Shown here in pieces: positions 51,330 through 60,568 of a stretch of 64,000 nt of DNA. The notes below the pieces were generated by a model. That model was given only the letters and a program-made list of their open reading frames with translations, was not told where the DNA came from and did no database searches. Source of the stretch: Limnoperna fortunei. Lineage: Eukaryota; Mollusca; Bivalvia; Mytilida; Modiolidae. Each line of letters opens with the position of its first letter. Within the stretch, counting starts at the first letter, position 1. A program made the position numbers and the translations under genes. The stretch lies in NCBI GenBank assembly GCA_944474755.1, contig OX104119.1:83146896-83210895 (forward strand). Reading direction: 5' to 3'.

Positions 51330-52870
51330 AAAGTTATTAGACAACATTGATCATTTTCTAGTGTAAGCAGACGAGACACACACTCACACAAAATATATAT
51401 CGCAATACACTAAGTGCAGTAATACATTGTAATCATTACGTTCTTATCTGTTCAAACTTGATTGCTTTAATAAAATCTTACGCCCACGAACTAATTAACT
51501 CCGAAATGCGAGATATTAGGACATTTATATAAATCTTCCAGAATGTTAACGGAAATGCCAAAAACATACTTACACACTTATCCTAGTTCCATTAATAAAA
51601 CCTCCCGTTTCATGTTTATTTTCAATTTTTCAATCGATAGTTTATGTTTATAATGAAACTTATTTCAAATCACCATAAAAATGTAAAATACCGATGAAAT
51701 GATAACTGTCACGTGAAATGGGAGGCTTTATGTTATAGAACTATTTATCGAAACTTTATGTGGAAAATAAAAACGTACTGTATAAGTAAAAACAGAATGT
51801 TTATGAGCCCCTATGAGAAGTCTTGATTAGAGGAAGCGCGCGAATGGCGTTGTAAATTAGTAAATTTTACATCTTTGATTTGTTTGTTAACATATTATTA
51901 AATATAAAAGCCAAGGCGATTTATTTATACATGGTACAACAAAATTTTCTGATAACCAACAGCATCGGTTGATGTAAGGTGGATCTAAGGATTCTGAGGC
52001 GTTAGTCTGAAGATGATTTATGTTGAGGCACGAACATGATACAAAGTTAATGATGGAAACTTCTCTGCTTTGTCCAACATCCATTTCACATTACAAGAAC
52101 ATATTTGGTTTTCTTCGATAAAATGTCCAAGAACTCATGTTTTAGGGGTTGTCTAAAGTCGTGTATTAAGGATGTAGAGATTATAATCATTATTATTTTT
52201 ATTTATTTATGATTTTAATATAATTATGATCATCTAATATGAGTTATGTTATATGTGTTCCTAAAATAAACAGTTTTAAATTTTGACCTGTTCTTAAATT
52301 ATATATAACCAACAATAATATTTACATTATTCTCAGTGCTTGACGTTTTTTTTTTAAATTTTGAAAAATGGGTGTGGTGGGATGGGTGGTACGCCGGGTC
52401 CCCACATGTTCATGAACACATGCATGCATTCATCAGTTTTCAATGTGCACGATGAGTCGTGTTTATATTGTAAATTAGGCCAAACTTGCACAATAAGAGT
52501 ACAATTGAATATTCTTAATATCGACTGCGATACCACTAAATACCATTTCAAAACTACAAAACACAATTACTTACTATTTACCAAAGTGATTATTGATTGT
52601 TTTACGGGAAAACAAATGAACGGCCTGTCTAGATATTGTATTGGTCTGTCAAATTGAAACCTTAGTTTTATTATTTTCTCTCTTTTACTAAAAGCGATGA
52701 TTTGACTGCTGACAATAGTACTATGCTTATTTGAATTGATCAGACAACGTCATACTACCATGCGAAGTTCGATCAAGTTAAGCGTTATACAGGAAGAACA
52801 CGATCTTGTTGTTGAACTTCCCTTATTCAATAGACAATAATTATCAATCTAATTTCTAAAAAGATACTAG
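51330..52870. other. Intronic non-coding sequence
   Basis: ORFs at 52354-52657 overlap on opposite strands and show no domain. Nothing else supportable. Confidence 0.5.
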
Positions 52871-53030
52871 TGGCTTCGGTGGCCGTGTGGCGAAGTTGGT
52901 TAGTCATCTAATATTAGACACGTGACTATCAACACTGAGCTTGCGAATCCAATAATTACATCTGAACGCCATGATATAGCTGAAAAAAGTGCTGACAGTG
53001 GCTTAAAACCCTATACAAAGAAACAATCAT
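52871..53030 (+). mobile_element. tRNA-derived SINE with internal deletion
   Basis: The head GGCTTCGGTGGCCGTGTGGC and CACGTGACTATCAACACTGA is joined to the tail GAACGCCATGATATAGCTGA and GTGCTGACAGTGGCTTAAA. The central GACTCCAATC to TCCTCCCC part is missing. Confidence 0.75.
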
Positions 53031-53282
53031 ACAAGGATCACATGATAGCTAAGTAATGACATAAATAGCAAAAGGAAGAACTAATAAAAATACATCAAAA
53101 CAAACAAACCAAACAAAAATAGCAAAATAACATACAAAGTCATGGCAGCTGTGAGTTGGCAACAAGTTTTGTCGGATCAGGACAAATAAAACGTATAGGA
53201 AAGATACTTTATTGCACTTGGACTGCTTGGTAATGAATGATGTTTAAGTTTGTATTCTGGGAAGTCAGAGTACTATGTGTAA

Positions 53283-54219
53283 ACCCGACACCCAATCCTT
53301 GTCATTGTACACCTTGCTTGCACAGGCTAGAACCCGACACCCAATCCTTGTCATTAAACACCTTCCTTGCACAGGCTAGAACCCGACACCCAATCCTTGT
53401 CATTAATCACCTTCCTTGCACAGGCTAGAACCCGATACCCAATCCTTGTCATTAAGCACCTTCCTTGCACAGGCTAGAACCCGACACCCAATCCTTGTCA
53501 TTAATCACCTTCCTTGCACAGGCTAGAACCCGACACCCAATCCATGTCATTGTACACCTTGCTTGCACAGGCTAGAACCCGACACCCAATCCTTGTCATT
53601 AAACACCTTCCTTGCACAGGCTAGAACCCGACACCCAATCCTTGTCATTAATCACCTTCCTTGCACAGGCTAGAACCCGATACCCAATCCTTGTCATTAA
53701 GCACCTTCCTTGCACAGGCTAGAACCCGACACCCAATCCTTGTCATTAATCACCTTCCTTGCACAGGCTAGAACCCGACACCCAATCCTTGTCATTGTAC
53801 ACCTTGCTTGCACAGGCTAGAACCCGACACCCAATCCTTGTCATTAAACACCTTCCTTGCACAGGCTAGAACCCGACACCCAATCCTTGTCATTAATCAC
53901 CTTCCTTGCACAGGCTAGAACCCGATACCCAATCCTTGTCATTAAGCACCTTCCTTGCACAGGCTAGAACCCGACACCCAATCCTTGTCATTAAACACCT
54001 TCCTTGCACAGGCTAGAACCCGACACCCAATCCTTGTCATTAATCACCTTCCTTGCACAGGCTAGAACCCGATACCCAATCCTTGTCATTAAGCACCTTC
54101 CTTGCACAGGCTAGAACCCGACACCCAATCCTTGTCATTAAACACCTTCCTTGCACAATCTAGAACCCGACACCCAATCCTTGTCATTAAGCACCTTCCT
54201 TGCACAGGCTAGAACCCAC
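53283..54219 (-). repeat. 49-bp satellite derived from SINE body, 19 copies
   Basis: On the - strand the unit reads GGGTTCTAGCCTGTGCAAGG, AAGGTG, ATTAATGACAAGGATTGGGT and GTC. This parallels the SINE at 58979 from its B box (GGGTTCGATTCT) to CTTAATTGACAAGGATTG. Variants at the ATTAA position and CGATACCC define a five-unit higher-order repeat of 245 bp: CATTGTACACC occurs at 53303, 53548 and 53793. Immediately to the right lies a minus-strand SINE head (54222-54290). Confidence 0.85.
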
Positions 54220-54221
54220 AA

Positions 54222-54290
54222 CTGTATTGCTTACGTGGTGACTAACTACCTTAACCACTGGACCACACGTTCTAACGATCAATCAGATTA
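54222..54290 (-). mobile_element. SINE head adjoining the 49-bp satellite, - strand
   Basis: The reverse complement gives TGTGGTCCAGTGGTTAAGGT followed by AGTTAGTCACCACGTAAGC, equivalent to the A-box head of the SINE at 58979. It continues directly into the B-box-containing satellite units, so array and head together form one SINE with an expanded body. Confidence 0.7.
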
Positions 54291-54691
54291 CAAACAGCTG
54301 TTTCGGTTCGAGATTACAATACTAATGTTATAACTCTACAGCACTAATACAAACAACCATAAATCAGTCAAGATTCTTTTTATATCATGATTTTATTGAA
54401 CTAATTTTTCTTATGTCAGTTTTTATGTCAGTTTAGACTTTGGTTGATCTTTGGTTAACCAGATAAAACATGATTATAGTTTCTGGGAAAATGTAAGTCA
54501 TAAATTTGGTCCTGAGGCTTTGCTTGTATTTTATATTAAAATTGCCACAAGCTTCAGGGTATGACATACATGAACATTTCATGATTGCAAATAACCTGTA
54601 GTTCCATTAGGAATAACTACTTAAATATACCTTTATGCGTAAACATTTCTTTGGACTAGTAATTGTTTACAATTTTGTTTATTTATTACAG

Positions 54692-54811
54692 ATGATGGCA
54701 ACAGTTACTGTAATATTACATGGGACGGATTGTCATGTTGGCCGGCAACTTTAGCAGGAGAAATATCCTTAATCCAATGCCCCAGGGGTATGGAAGGCGT
54801 AGACCATACAC
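54692..54811 (+). CDS. Class B1 GPCR, exon 2 (hormone-binding domain core)
   Basis: A pyrimidine-rich acceptor ending in TTATTACAG precedes this 120-nt exon and a GTAAGT donor follows it; both boundaries are phase 1. It encodes residues 100-139 and part of 140, including the motif YCNITWDGLSCWP, the signature of the secretin-receptor extracellular domain. It contains C106, C115 and C129, the conserved Asp of the TWD motif (D111), W116, and a CP motif at 129-130. N107 is a potential glycosylation site. The C115-C129 offset of 14 equals that of CRF receptor 1. A 24-bp minisatellite starts about 75 bp after the donor. Family assignment is strong. Subfamily (CRF/DH44 rather than calcitonin, PTH or PDF type) is less certain. 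Confidence 0.88.
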
Positions 54812-54886
54812 GTAAGTCAAGGAATGCTTCATTAGGTGAAAGTAACAATATCTAATGGTCTTACGTATATTGTAATTATTAAGACC

Positions 54887-55535
54887 GTATGGACATTCTG
54901 TTGTATGTACTTGATGGACATTCTGTTGTATGTACTGATGGACATTCTGTTGTTTGTAGTAATGGACATTCTGTTGTATGGACTGGTGGATATTCTGTTG
55001 TATGTACTGATGGAGATTCTGTTGTATGTACTGATGGAGATTCTGTTGTATGTACTGATGGACATTCTGTTGTATGGACTGATGGACATTCTGTTGTATG
55101 TACTGATGGAGATTCTGTTGTATGGACTGATGGAGATTCTGTTGTATGGACTGATGGACATTCTGTTGTATGTACTGATGGAGATTCTGTTGTATGGACT
55201 GATGGACATTCTGTTGTATGTACTGATGAACATTCTGTTGTATGTAGTAATGGACATTCTGTTGTATGGACTGGTGGATATTCTGTTGTATGTACTGATG
55301 GAGATTCTGTTGTATGTACTGATGGAGATTCTGTTGTATGGACTGATGGACATTCTGTTGTATGTACTGATGGACATTCTGTTGTATGTACTGATGGACA
55401 TTCTGTTGTATGTACTGATGAACATTTTGTTGTATGTACTTGATGGACATTCTGTTGTATGTACTGATGGACATTCTGTTGTATGTACTGATGGACATTC
55501 TGTTGTATGTACTGATGGACATTCTGTTGTATGAA
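54887..55535. repeat. 24-bp minisatellite in intron 2, about 27 copies
   Basis: The unit GTACTGATGGACATTCTGTT plus GTAT has variants GAGATT, GGACTG, TAGTAA and GGTGGATATT. A 12-unit higher-order repeat is visible, since the GTAGTAATGGACATTC variant recurs 288 bp apart (54956 and 55244). Long ORFs in several frames on both strands follow from the 24-bp period and are not genes. The array starts about 75 bp after the exon 2 donor. Confidence 0.95.
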
Positions 55536-55737
55536 CTGGCTGATATGTTGTTATGTAGATCGGCAGACAATTGTACAAGGTGAACATTCAGATTGTTTTA
55601 TCCGAGGTTGATTGTGTTCCCGAGGAAGACAGCCTATCAAGGGTAAACCATTAGAATGATAGCCTTGTATTTGTTTTATTATGCCGAAACTACAATTACA
55701 TATTTAAATTAAAACGCATTTTTTCATGGAACAAATG

Positions 55738-56281
55738 TGAGGTCTTTCCCTCCATTTTATTCATGTTATGACTAGCTATAGGGTTGCAAATGTCTTTATG
55801 GTCATTTTCTATGGTTTTACGGCTATTTTGAAAATGGTGGACCAAAAAAAAATTTTGATCCCGAATATGTTATTAGGGCCCTCATATATATTTAGAAACT
55901 AAGTTTTGCGAAAATTAAAAAACTTGACGTTTTTGACAAACTTCGCGTCAAAAACGCGTAACCAGGAATTTGGAATGAAAAAATTTTTTTGTTGCGTGAT
56001 TAATCATTGTCAGGAATCATGTGATAATTTCCACACCTTAGAATTTTGATTTCGGTTACGGTTTATGAGTTAAATTGAAAACAAGGGTTAACTGTTTTTG
56101 GGGAGATAACTCCGTTTTTAAAAATAGATCGGTTTCGCAGGGTGACTCAGGTCGAGCGCAACTAGTGTCGGTTAAGTGTGCCAAGTTTCGAAGCAATAAG
56201 ACAAGACACTTTCTTGACATCTGTGGCAAACAAAATCATAAGAAATACAAGAAGGTCTTTCCACTGTAGTGGGAAAGACCT
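55738..56281. mobile_element. Foldback-type element with AGGTCTTTCC termini
   Basis: AGGTCTTTCCCTCC at 55740 is mirrored by GTGGGAAAGACCTT ending at about 56281. An additional AAGGTCTTTCCAC at 56254 forms a terminal hairpin with it (11-bp stem, loop ACTGTAGTG). The interior contains GGGGAGATAACTCC, a motif often seen in molluscan repeats. Overlapping small ORFs have no domain. Classification is uncertain. Confidence 0.4.
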
Positions 56282-57382
56282 TAATAAAAGACTAATATTT
56301 GATTACTCTTTTTCTTCTCATCTGAAAAAAGCATATATTTTAATCACTAAACAGTTCTCGCCATTGACTGGTTCGCTTCCTTTAAGACACCGATTTGAAT
56401 AGGATTGGGACCTTACAGTTCTGAAATTCAGTATGCATGATGCCACTATTATCTCGTAGTTTAATTAAAGATCTTTCTATGCATGAGGTATGCCCGCCTC
56501 TTCCCGCATGCTCTATGCATAAACATACTATTCATTTCACACAGTTGAGACACTAAATATAATTCAATGTATGTATAGGTCAATAATTGTAACGTTTTGC
56601 TTTAGTTATATATCATCATAATGCAATTTCCTATTCTCGTGAGATGTGTAATGGGAACATTTCAATTAATTTTAAACAGGTGTTTGGCAACTCTTCTGAT
56701 GTATTAATAAACCACTTAATTAAGAAAACCTTTCATATGGATGCTATTGCGCAGAAAAGTCCAAACGATACACTAAGCAATGTAGTTAAAACACTTGCAT
56801 TATAAAACATGAAAGCATTGTTTTTATGTACATTAGATTTAAACATAAATCAGACGCCAATATCATGAATTTTACTGCATTTCAAAGCATCTTTAAGCGA
56901 CAAATTACACTGAACTTTGATACAGATTGATTCATTACCCGTGGATAATTAGAGATAAAATGGTCGTTACAACATTTCTAATGTTAACTTAGCGATGAAA
57001 GGGAGCGAAAGGAAATTGATTGTCAAAGCAAAGCTGATTTATTTGTTTGTAAGACACAAGTCATTGAGACCGATCCACAAATTATTAATGACATTCATAA
57101 ACATCGCCAGAGCCGATTGGAAATAACCGAAGTGATATTACGGTGCCGTATTACAGTAAGTAATGACGGATTAGATACGCATTTATCTAGATAACGAATG
57201 AAATGGTCAGTTTCCTCAGCAGACATGACAGAAGCTGTTCAATTGTTTTTGCTTGGCTTTCTTTAATATCTCATCATGACACTTGCATATCTACGCCGTA
57301 TAATTTCTTTTTAATGAGACCTTTTCCTGGACGTTTCATTAGTTTTTTTCAGTAACGTTTATGAGGATAGTACGTACTGTTT
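56282..57382. other. Intron 2 non-coding sequence
   Basis: Nothing supportable seen. Confidence 0.5.
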
Positions 57383-57515
57383 CGGTTAGGGTCTTATAGC
57401 AGGAAGGGTATGCTCGACTCTAACAAAATTGATAAGGATTGCCAGTTTTCTATCAAAGGTCGGGTAATCCGGCTCCGTCTTCAAATAAAACCTGTTAGCA
57501 CACAAACAAACACAT
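57383..57515 (+). mobile_element. tRNA-derived SINE, internal fragment with short target-site duplication
   Basis: It contains AGGGTATGCTCGACTCTAAC, GATAAGGATTGCCAGTTTTC, AAGGTCGGG and ends in CACAAACAAACACA. GTACTGTTT flanks it on both sides (57374-57382 and 57516-57524), a likely 9-bp target-site duplication. It lies about 110 bp before exon 3 of the receptor. Confidence 0.75.
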
Positions 57516-57627
57516 GTACTGTTTTGTGTGCGTTGCAATATTAAGGACGTACATTTTAAGATTTCGAGAAATTCCTTGAGTTCGATATTTTTAAGTTTAT
57601 TCATCTTTATCATCTGTATATTTGCAG

Positions 57628-57728
57628 AAAATGCAACAAGATTATGTACGGCCAATGCAACTTGGGCTTTGAAAGCTGATTATAACAGTTGTCTAACAGA
57701 CCCCGCTGCAAATGATAATATTGGCGGG
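57628..57728 (+). CDS. Class B1 GPCR, exon 3 (end of hormone-binding domain)
   Basis: The acceptor TATATTTGCAG precedes a 101-nt exon that continues the phase-1 frame and ends in phase 0 at a GTAAGT donor. It encodes residues 140-173, with the motif NATRLCTANATW (C146, W152) and then DYNSC (C161). These are the fifth and sixth domain cysteines. C146-C161 has an offset of 15, as in CRF receptor 1, and the short W-to-C loop fits CRF/DH44-like receptors better than calcitonin or PTH receptors. N141 and N149 are glycosylation sequons. The next exons should encode transmembrane helix 1 onward; I found no such exon before position 64000, so the gene is partial here. Confidence 0.87.
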
Positions 57729-57804
57729 GTAAGTAAAAACTTAAATTAGACTAACATATCGTTGGTATGATTTACTCAGATTTTGTTATAAATATTAATT
57801 GGAA

Positions 57805-57940
57805 GTTTGCTTGACGTCCAGCATTCCAGGACGAGAACAGGTTAACCGACATTAAATCAATCAACAAATGGAAGGGACTACAATGTGGATAATTTAGACT
57901 GCACTGGAAACAACTGGAGATTTGGGTAGGGACGTTATCG
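57805..57940 (+). repeat. Dispersed repeat family B, copy 2
   Basis: TTGCTTGACGTCCAGC, TTCCAGGACGAGAACAGGTT, TTTAGACTGCACTGGAAA and GGGTAGGGAC follow the same order as in the copy at 39072-39240. Confidence 0.5.
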
Positions 57941-58822
57941 TCATCTACAAAAGGGGTCTCAGCTTTACACTCTCTGGGGTTATGTAGGTCAAATACTGGG
58001 ACAGTATGGTCCCATGGACGCTATAATATATTTACTTTAGGTACATCGTACTAACCTCTAAGTGGTCAACATTGAAAAATAAATAAAATTGACCCCCTAC
58101 AAGTTTTATATTGCAGGCCGAACGTTACGATTTATTGTCCTCCTTTCTTTCGATCTCACAATGTCGCTGCATAGATAATAACGGACTATTTTAATATTAT
58201 GCCTAGATCCACGAAGAATTCTGTTGAACTGAACTGTATTACAAGCCATACTTTATTTCCATTAACATTCTAGTGTTTAAGAAGTAAAAAAATAAACTCA
58301 AAATTTTCCGATTAGTTTACAAATGGATATGTGTCAAAGTATATCATGATGCAATACACAAGTAATCATGAACAGTTGTCACCTTTGTCTATAGATATCT
58401 TCATGTGGATAGCTGAATTTATTATCGCCGCTGAGGATCAAGAAGAAAATATTTTTAATTGTTACATAATGAATTTTTAAAATGATTTCTATTGGTCAAC
58501 CAGGCAAAACTCCCGTCTGTTTATTCTGATATTGTTTGATTAAAATCAATATTGATTACCTTTTTCTATCACATTGCTGCCAGGTGGTTTTATTTTTGAG
58601 TTTTGTTGTTTTTGTGTGGTAATTATGATAAACTACATTTTTTACTCTCAACATTAAAAAGTAGAGACTATAATGTTAAATATGTTAATGAGACAACATA
58701 ATATCAATGCAATTACATACATTTCATATCAAAAATTTAGATTTTATTGCAAATGTCAATGAGACAACAAATAATCCCCTTTGTCTGATTATTATGTAAT
58801 AAAACAATTAAAGTCATTTGTA
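57941..58822. other. Intron 3 non-coding sequence
   Basis: Nothing supportable seen; no transmembrane-helix-coding exon was recognised. Confidence 0.5.
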
Positions 58823-58923
58823 TCAGTCAATAGAATTTTTAATAGACTCAAAAATTAATAATATCCTTCGCCTTTGGCGTCGGTCAATATTAATATTTGA
58901 GTCGATTAAAACTTATATCGACC
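58823..58923. repeat. Small foldback element
   Basis: Imperfect arms, with AATAGACTCAAAAATTAATA on the left and TATTAATATTTGAGTCGATT on the right, enclose CCTTCGCCTTTGGCGTCGG. This is consistent with a short MITE-like hairpin. Confidence 0.55.
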
Positions 58924-58978
58924 ACTAAAAAAGACTATAATTGTATAATATGCAGGTACTTAGGTACCATTAAATGAA

Positions 58979-59247
58979 GGGCCTCGGTGGCCGAGTGGTA
59001 AAGGTAGTTCGTCTACTATTGATCACGTGGTCTGTCAACACTGAGAATGCGGGTTCGATTCTCACTGCAGGCAGGGTGTACTCGACTCCAATCTTAATTG
59101 ACAAGGATTGCCAGTTTTCCTACCGCAGGTCGGGGGTTCTCTCCGGGTACTCCGGCTTCCTCCCCCAATAAAAACTGGACGCCATGAAATAGCTGAAAAA
59201 TTGCTGAAAGTGGCGTTTAAACACCATTCAAACAAACAAAAAACAAA
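58979..59247 (+). mobile_element. Full-length tRNA-derived SINE with perfect 13-bp TSD
   Basis: This is the reference copy for the family here. The head GGGCCTCGGTGGCCGAGTGG carries an A box (about 58988-59003). The B box GGGTTCGATTCT is at 59051-59062. A body with CTCGACTCCAATCTTAATTG, ACAAGGATTGCCAGTTTTCC and CGGGTACTCCGGCTTCCTCC is followed by the conserved tail AACTGGACGCCATGAAATAG and GCTGAAAGTGGCG, ending in CAAACAAACA. ACCATTAAATGAA flanks it exactly on both sides (58966-58978 and 59248-59260), so insertion is recent and mediated by target-primed reverse transcription. Confidence 0.95.
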
Positions 59248-59260
59248 ACCATTAAATGAA

Positions 59261-60139
59261 CAGACTTTTGGGAAAAGAAGGTCAATCATTCGAGCTGAGT
59301 GAAAAATTAAGACAAAATATAATGTTGGACTGCAAAAATGCTTGGATGATATAAAATTTTCGTGCAGTGATAAATAATTTTGGTATTCACTTTACGGAAG
59401 TTAATAATAGAGGGAGACCATTTTTGTCCTGGTACTTTGCCTTCGGTGATAGCGCTATCGATGAGCGTAGCTTTGAAAAAACGAAAACCAGAATAAAAAG
59501 GCTATTTTACCGTGTATACAATTTCGGAGTATGCCGTCTTTTGTAAGATGCAATAAAGAAATATTATGTCAATAATTTATTTCATTGAACCACATGAACA
59601 TTAGTTTTAATTCAAGTATTTTTATGATTTAATATATGACAAAAGACAACATTTGCGCAAATTCAAACAAATCTGGACTGTGGGAAAAGTTCAATTAAAA
59701 CCTTTTAGAAATTTTTAGGCGAATGTTTATAATGATAGTCCTTACAAACAGTATGTTTTTATTTCGATCTCAAATCCGAGGTACGCAATCCTTTATGTTA
59801 TATAAAAACCTACTTTGATTATTTATGGTATCTTGACCACTACACATACATTTTTTAAGCCAATCTAAAATTGCAAAAGACAATTTTGCATACATTTTAT
59901 ATATCAGATTATCTGTCTCCTATAGCTGTCATATTGTCCAGATGATTTGTATTTTGCATTGTTTTTATTTAAAGTTCGAAATGTTTATTGTGATACAGCC
60001 TCTAAGCCAAGCGTGTTAGGTGAAGCAAATGACACTACTGGGTCGAAAATACATGCTGTTCATGTATGATTTAAACAAAATATTGACTTAAAGCTTCTTT
60101 GATTCATTACAACATTATATATTATAACTGCATATAGCA
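59261..60139. other. Intron 3 non-coding sequence
   Basis: A short palindrome GATAGCGCTATC lies at about 59448-59459. Nothing else recognised. Confidence 0.5.
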
Positions 60140-60292
60140 TAATATAACTTAATTGACAAGGATTGCAAGTTTCCTATCGGAGGTCAGTGGTTTTCTCCTA
60201 TTCCCCCAACCCTTAAAAAACTGCATGACATGAATGGCATGCTTTTGCTGAAAATTTGCTGAAAGTTGCGTTAAACAACATTTAAACAAACA
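60140..60292 (+). mobile_element. tRNA-derived SINE, 3' half
   Basis: It begins TAATTGACAAGGATTGCAAG and runs to GCTGAAAGTTGCG and AACAACATTTAAACAAACAT, matching the 3' half of the copy at 58979, with a degraded middle. No clear target-site duplication. Confidence 0.8.
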
Positions 60293-60426
60293 TAAAATAG
60301 CCTCTGTAACAAACACATAAAATGTTTTCAATGCATCCGTAACATTATTATCATACAAACATGACGAATTGATGCTCTGCATCAAGGTTTTTTTTAAGTT
60401 AAAATTGGTTCACATTTATAGTATCA

Positions 60427-60553
60427 CAAGGATTGCCAGTTTTCCTACCGCAGGTCGGGGGTTTCTCCGCGTACTACGACTTCCTCCCCAATAAAAACTG
60501 GACGCCATGATAAAGCTGAAAAATTGCTGAAAAGTGGCGTTAAACAAACAAAA
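60427..60553 (+). mobile_element. 5'-truncated SINE with perfect 15-bp TSD
   Basis: It starts abruptly at CAAGGATTGCCAGTTTTCCT and continues to the tail GCTGAAAAGTGGCG and AAACAAACAAAA. ACATTTATAGTATCA occurs immediately before (60412-60426) and after (60554-60568). The duplication shows the copy inserted already truncated, without A and B boxes. Confidence 0.93.
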
Positions 60554-60568
60554 ACATTTATAGTATCA

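Larger units (their letters stand above)
27439..54691 (+). other. Putative intron 1 of the class B GPCR (about 27.3 kb)
   Basis: Bounded by the GTAAGT donor at 27439 and the TTACAG acceptor at 54691 with matching phase. It contains a LINE fragment, a hAT-like MITE, SINEs and at least six minisatellites. Linkage is inferred from splice phase and domain completeness and not from transcript evidence. Confidence 0.6.

Noticed and set aside
54716..55587. Gln/His/Ser/Tyr-repeat proteins on the - strand and Asp/Gly/His-repeat proteins on the + strand
   Set aside because: These are translations of the 24-bp minisatellite in several frames. The exon of the receptor overlaps only the flank.
58979..59070. 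A functional tRNA gene
   Set aside because: A and B boxes are present but the sequence continues into a SINE body and tail with target-site duplications, and no acceptor stem closes the cloverleaf.
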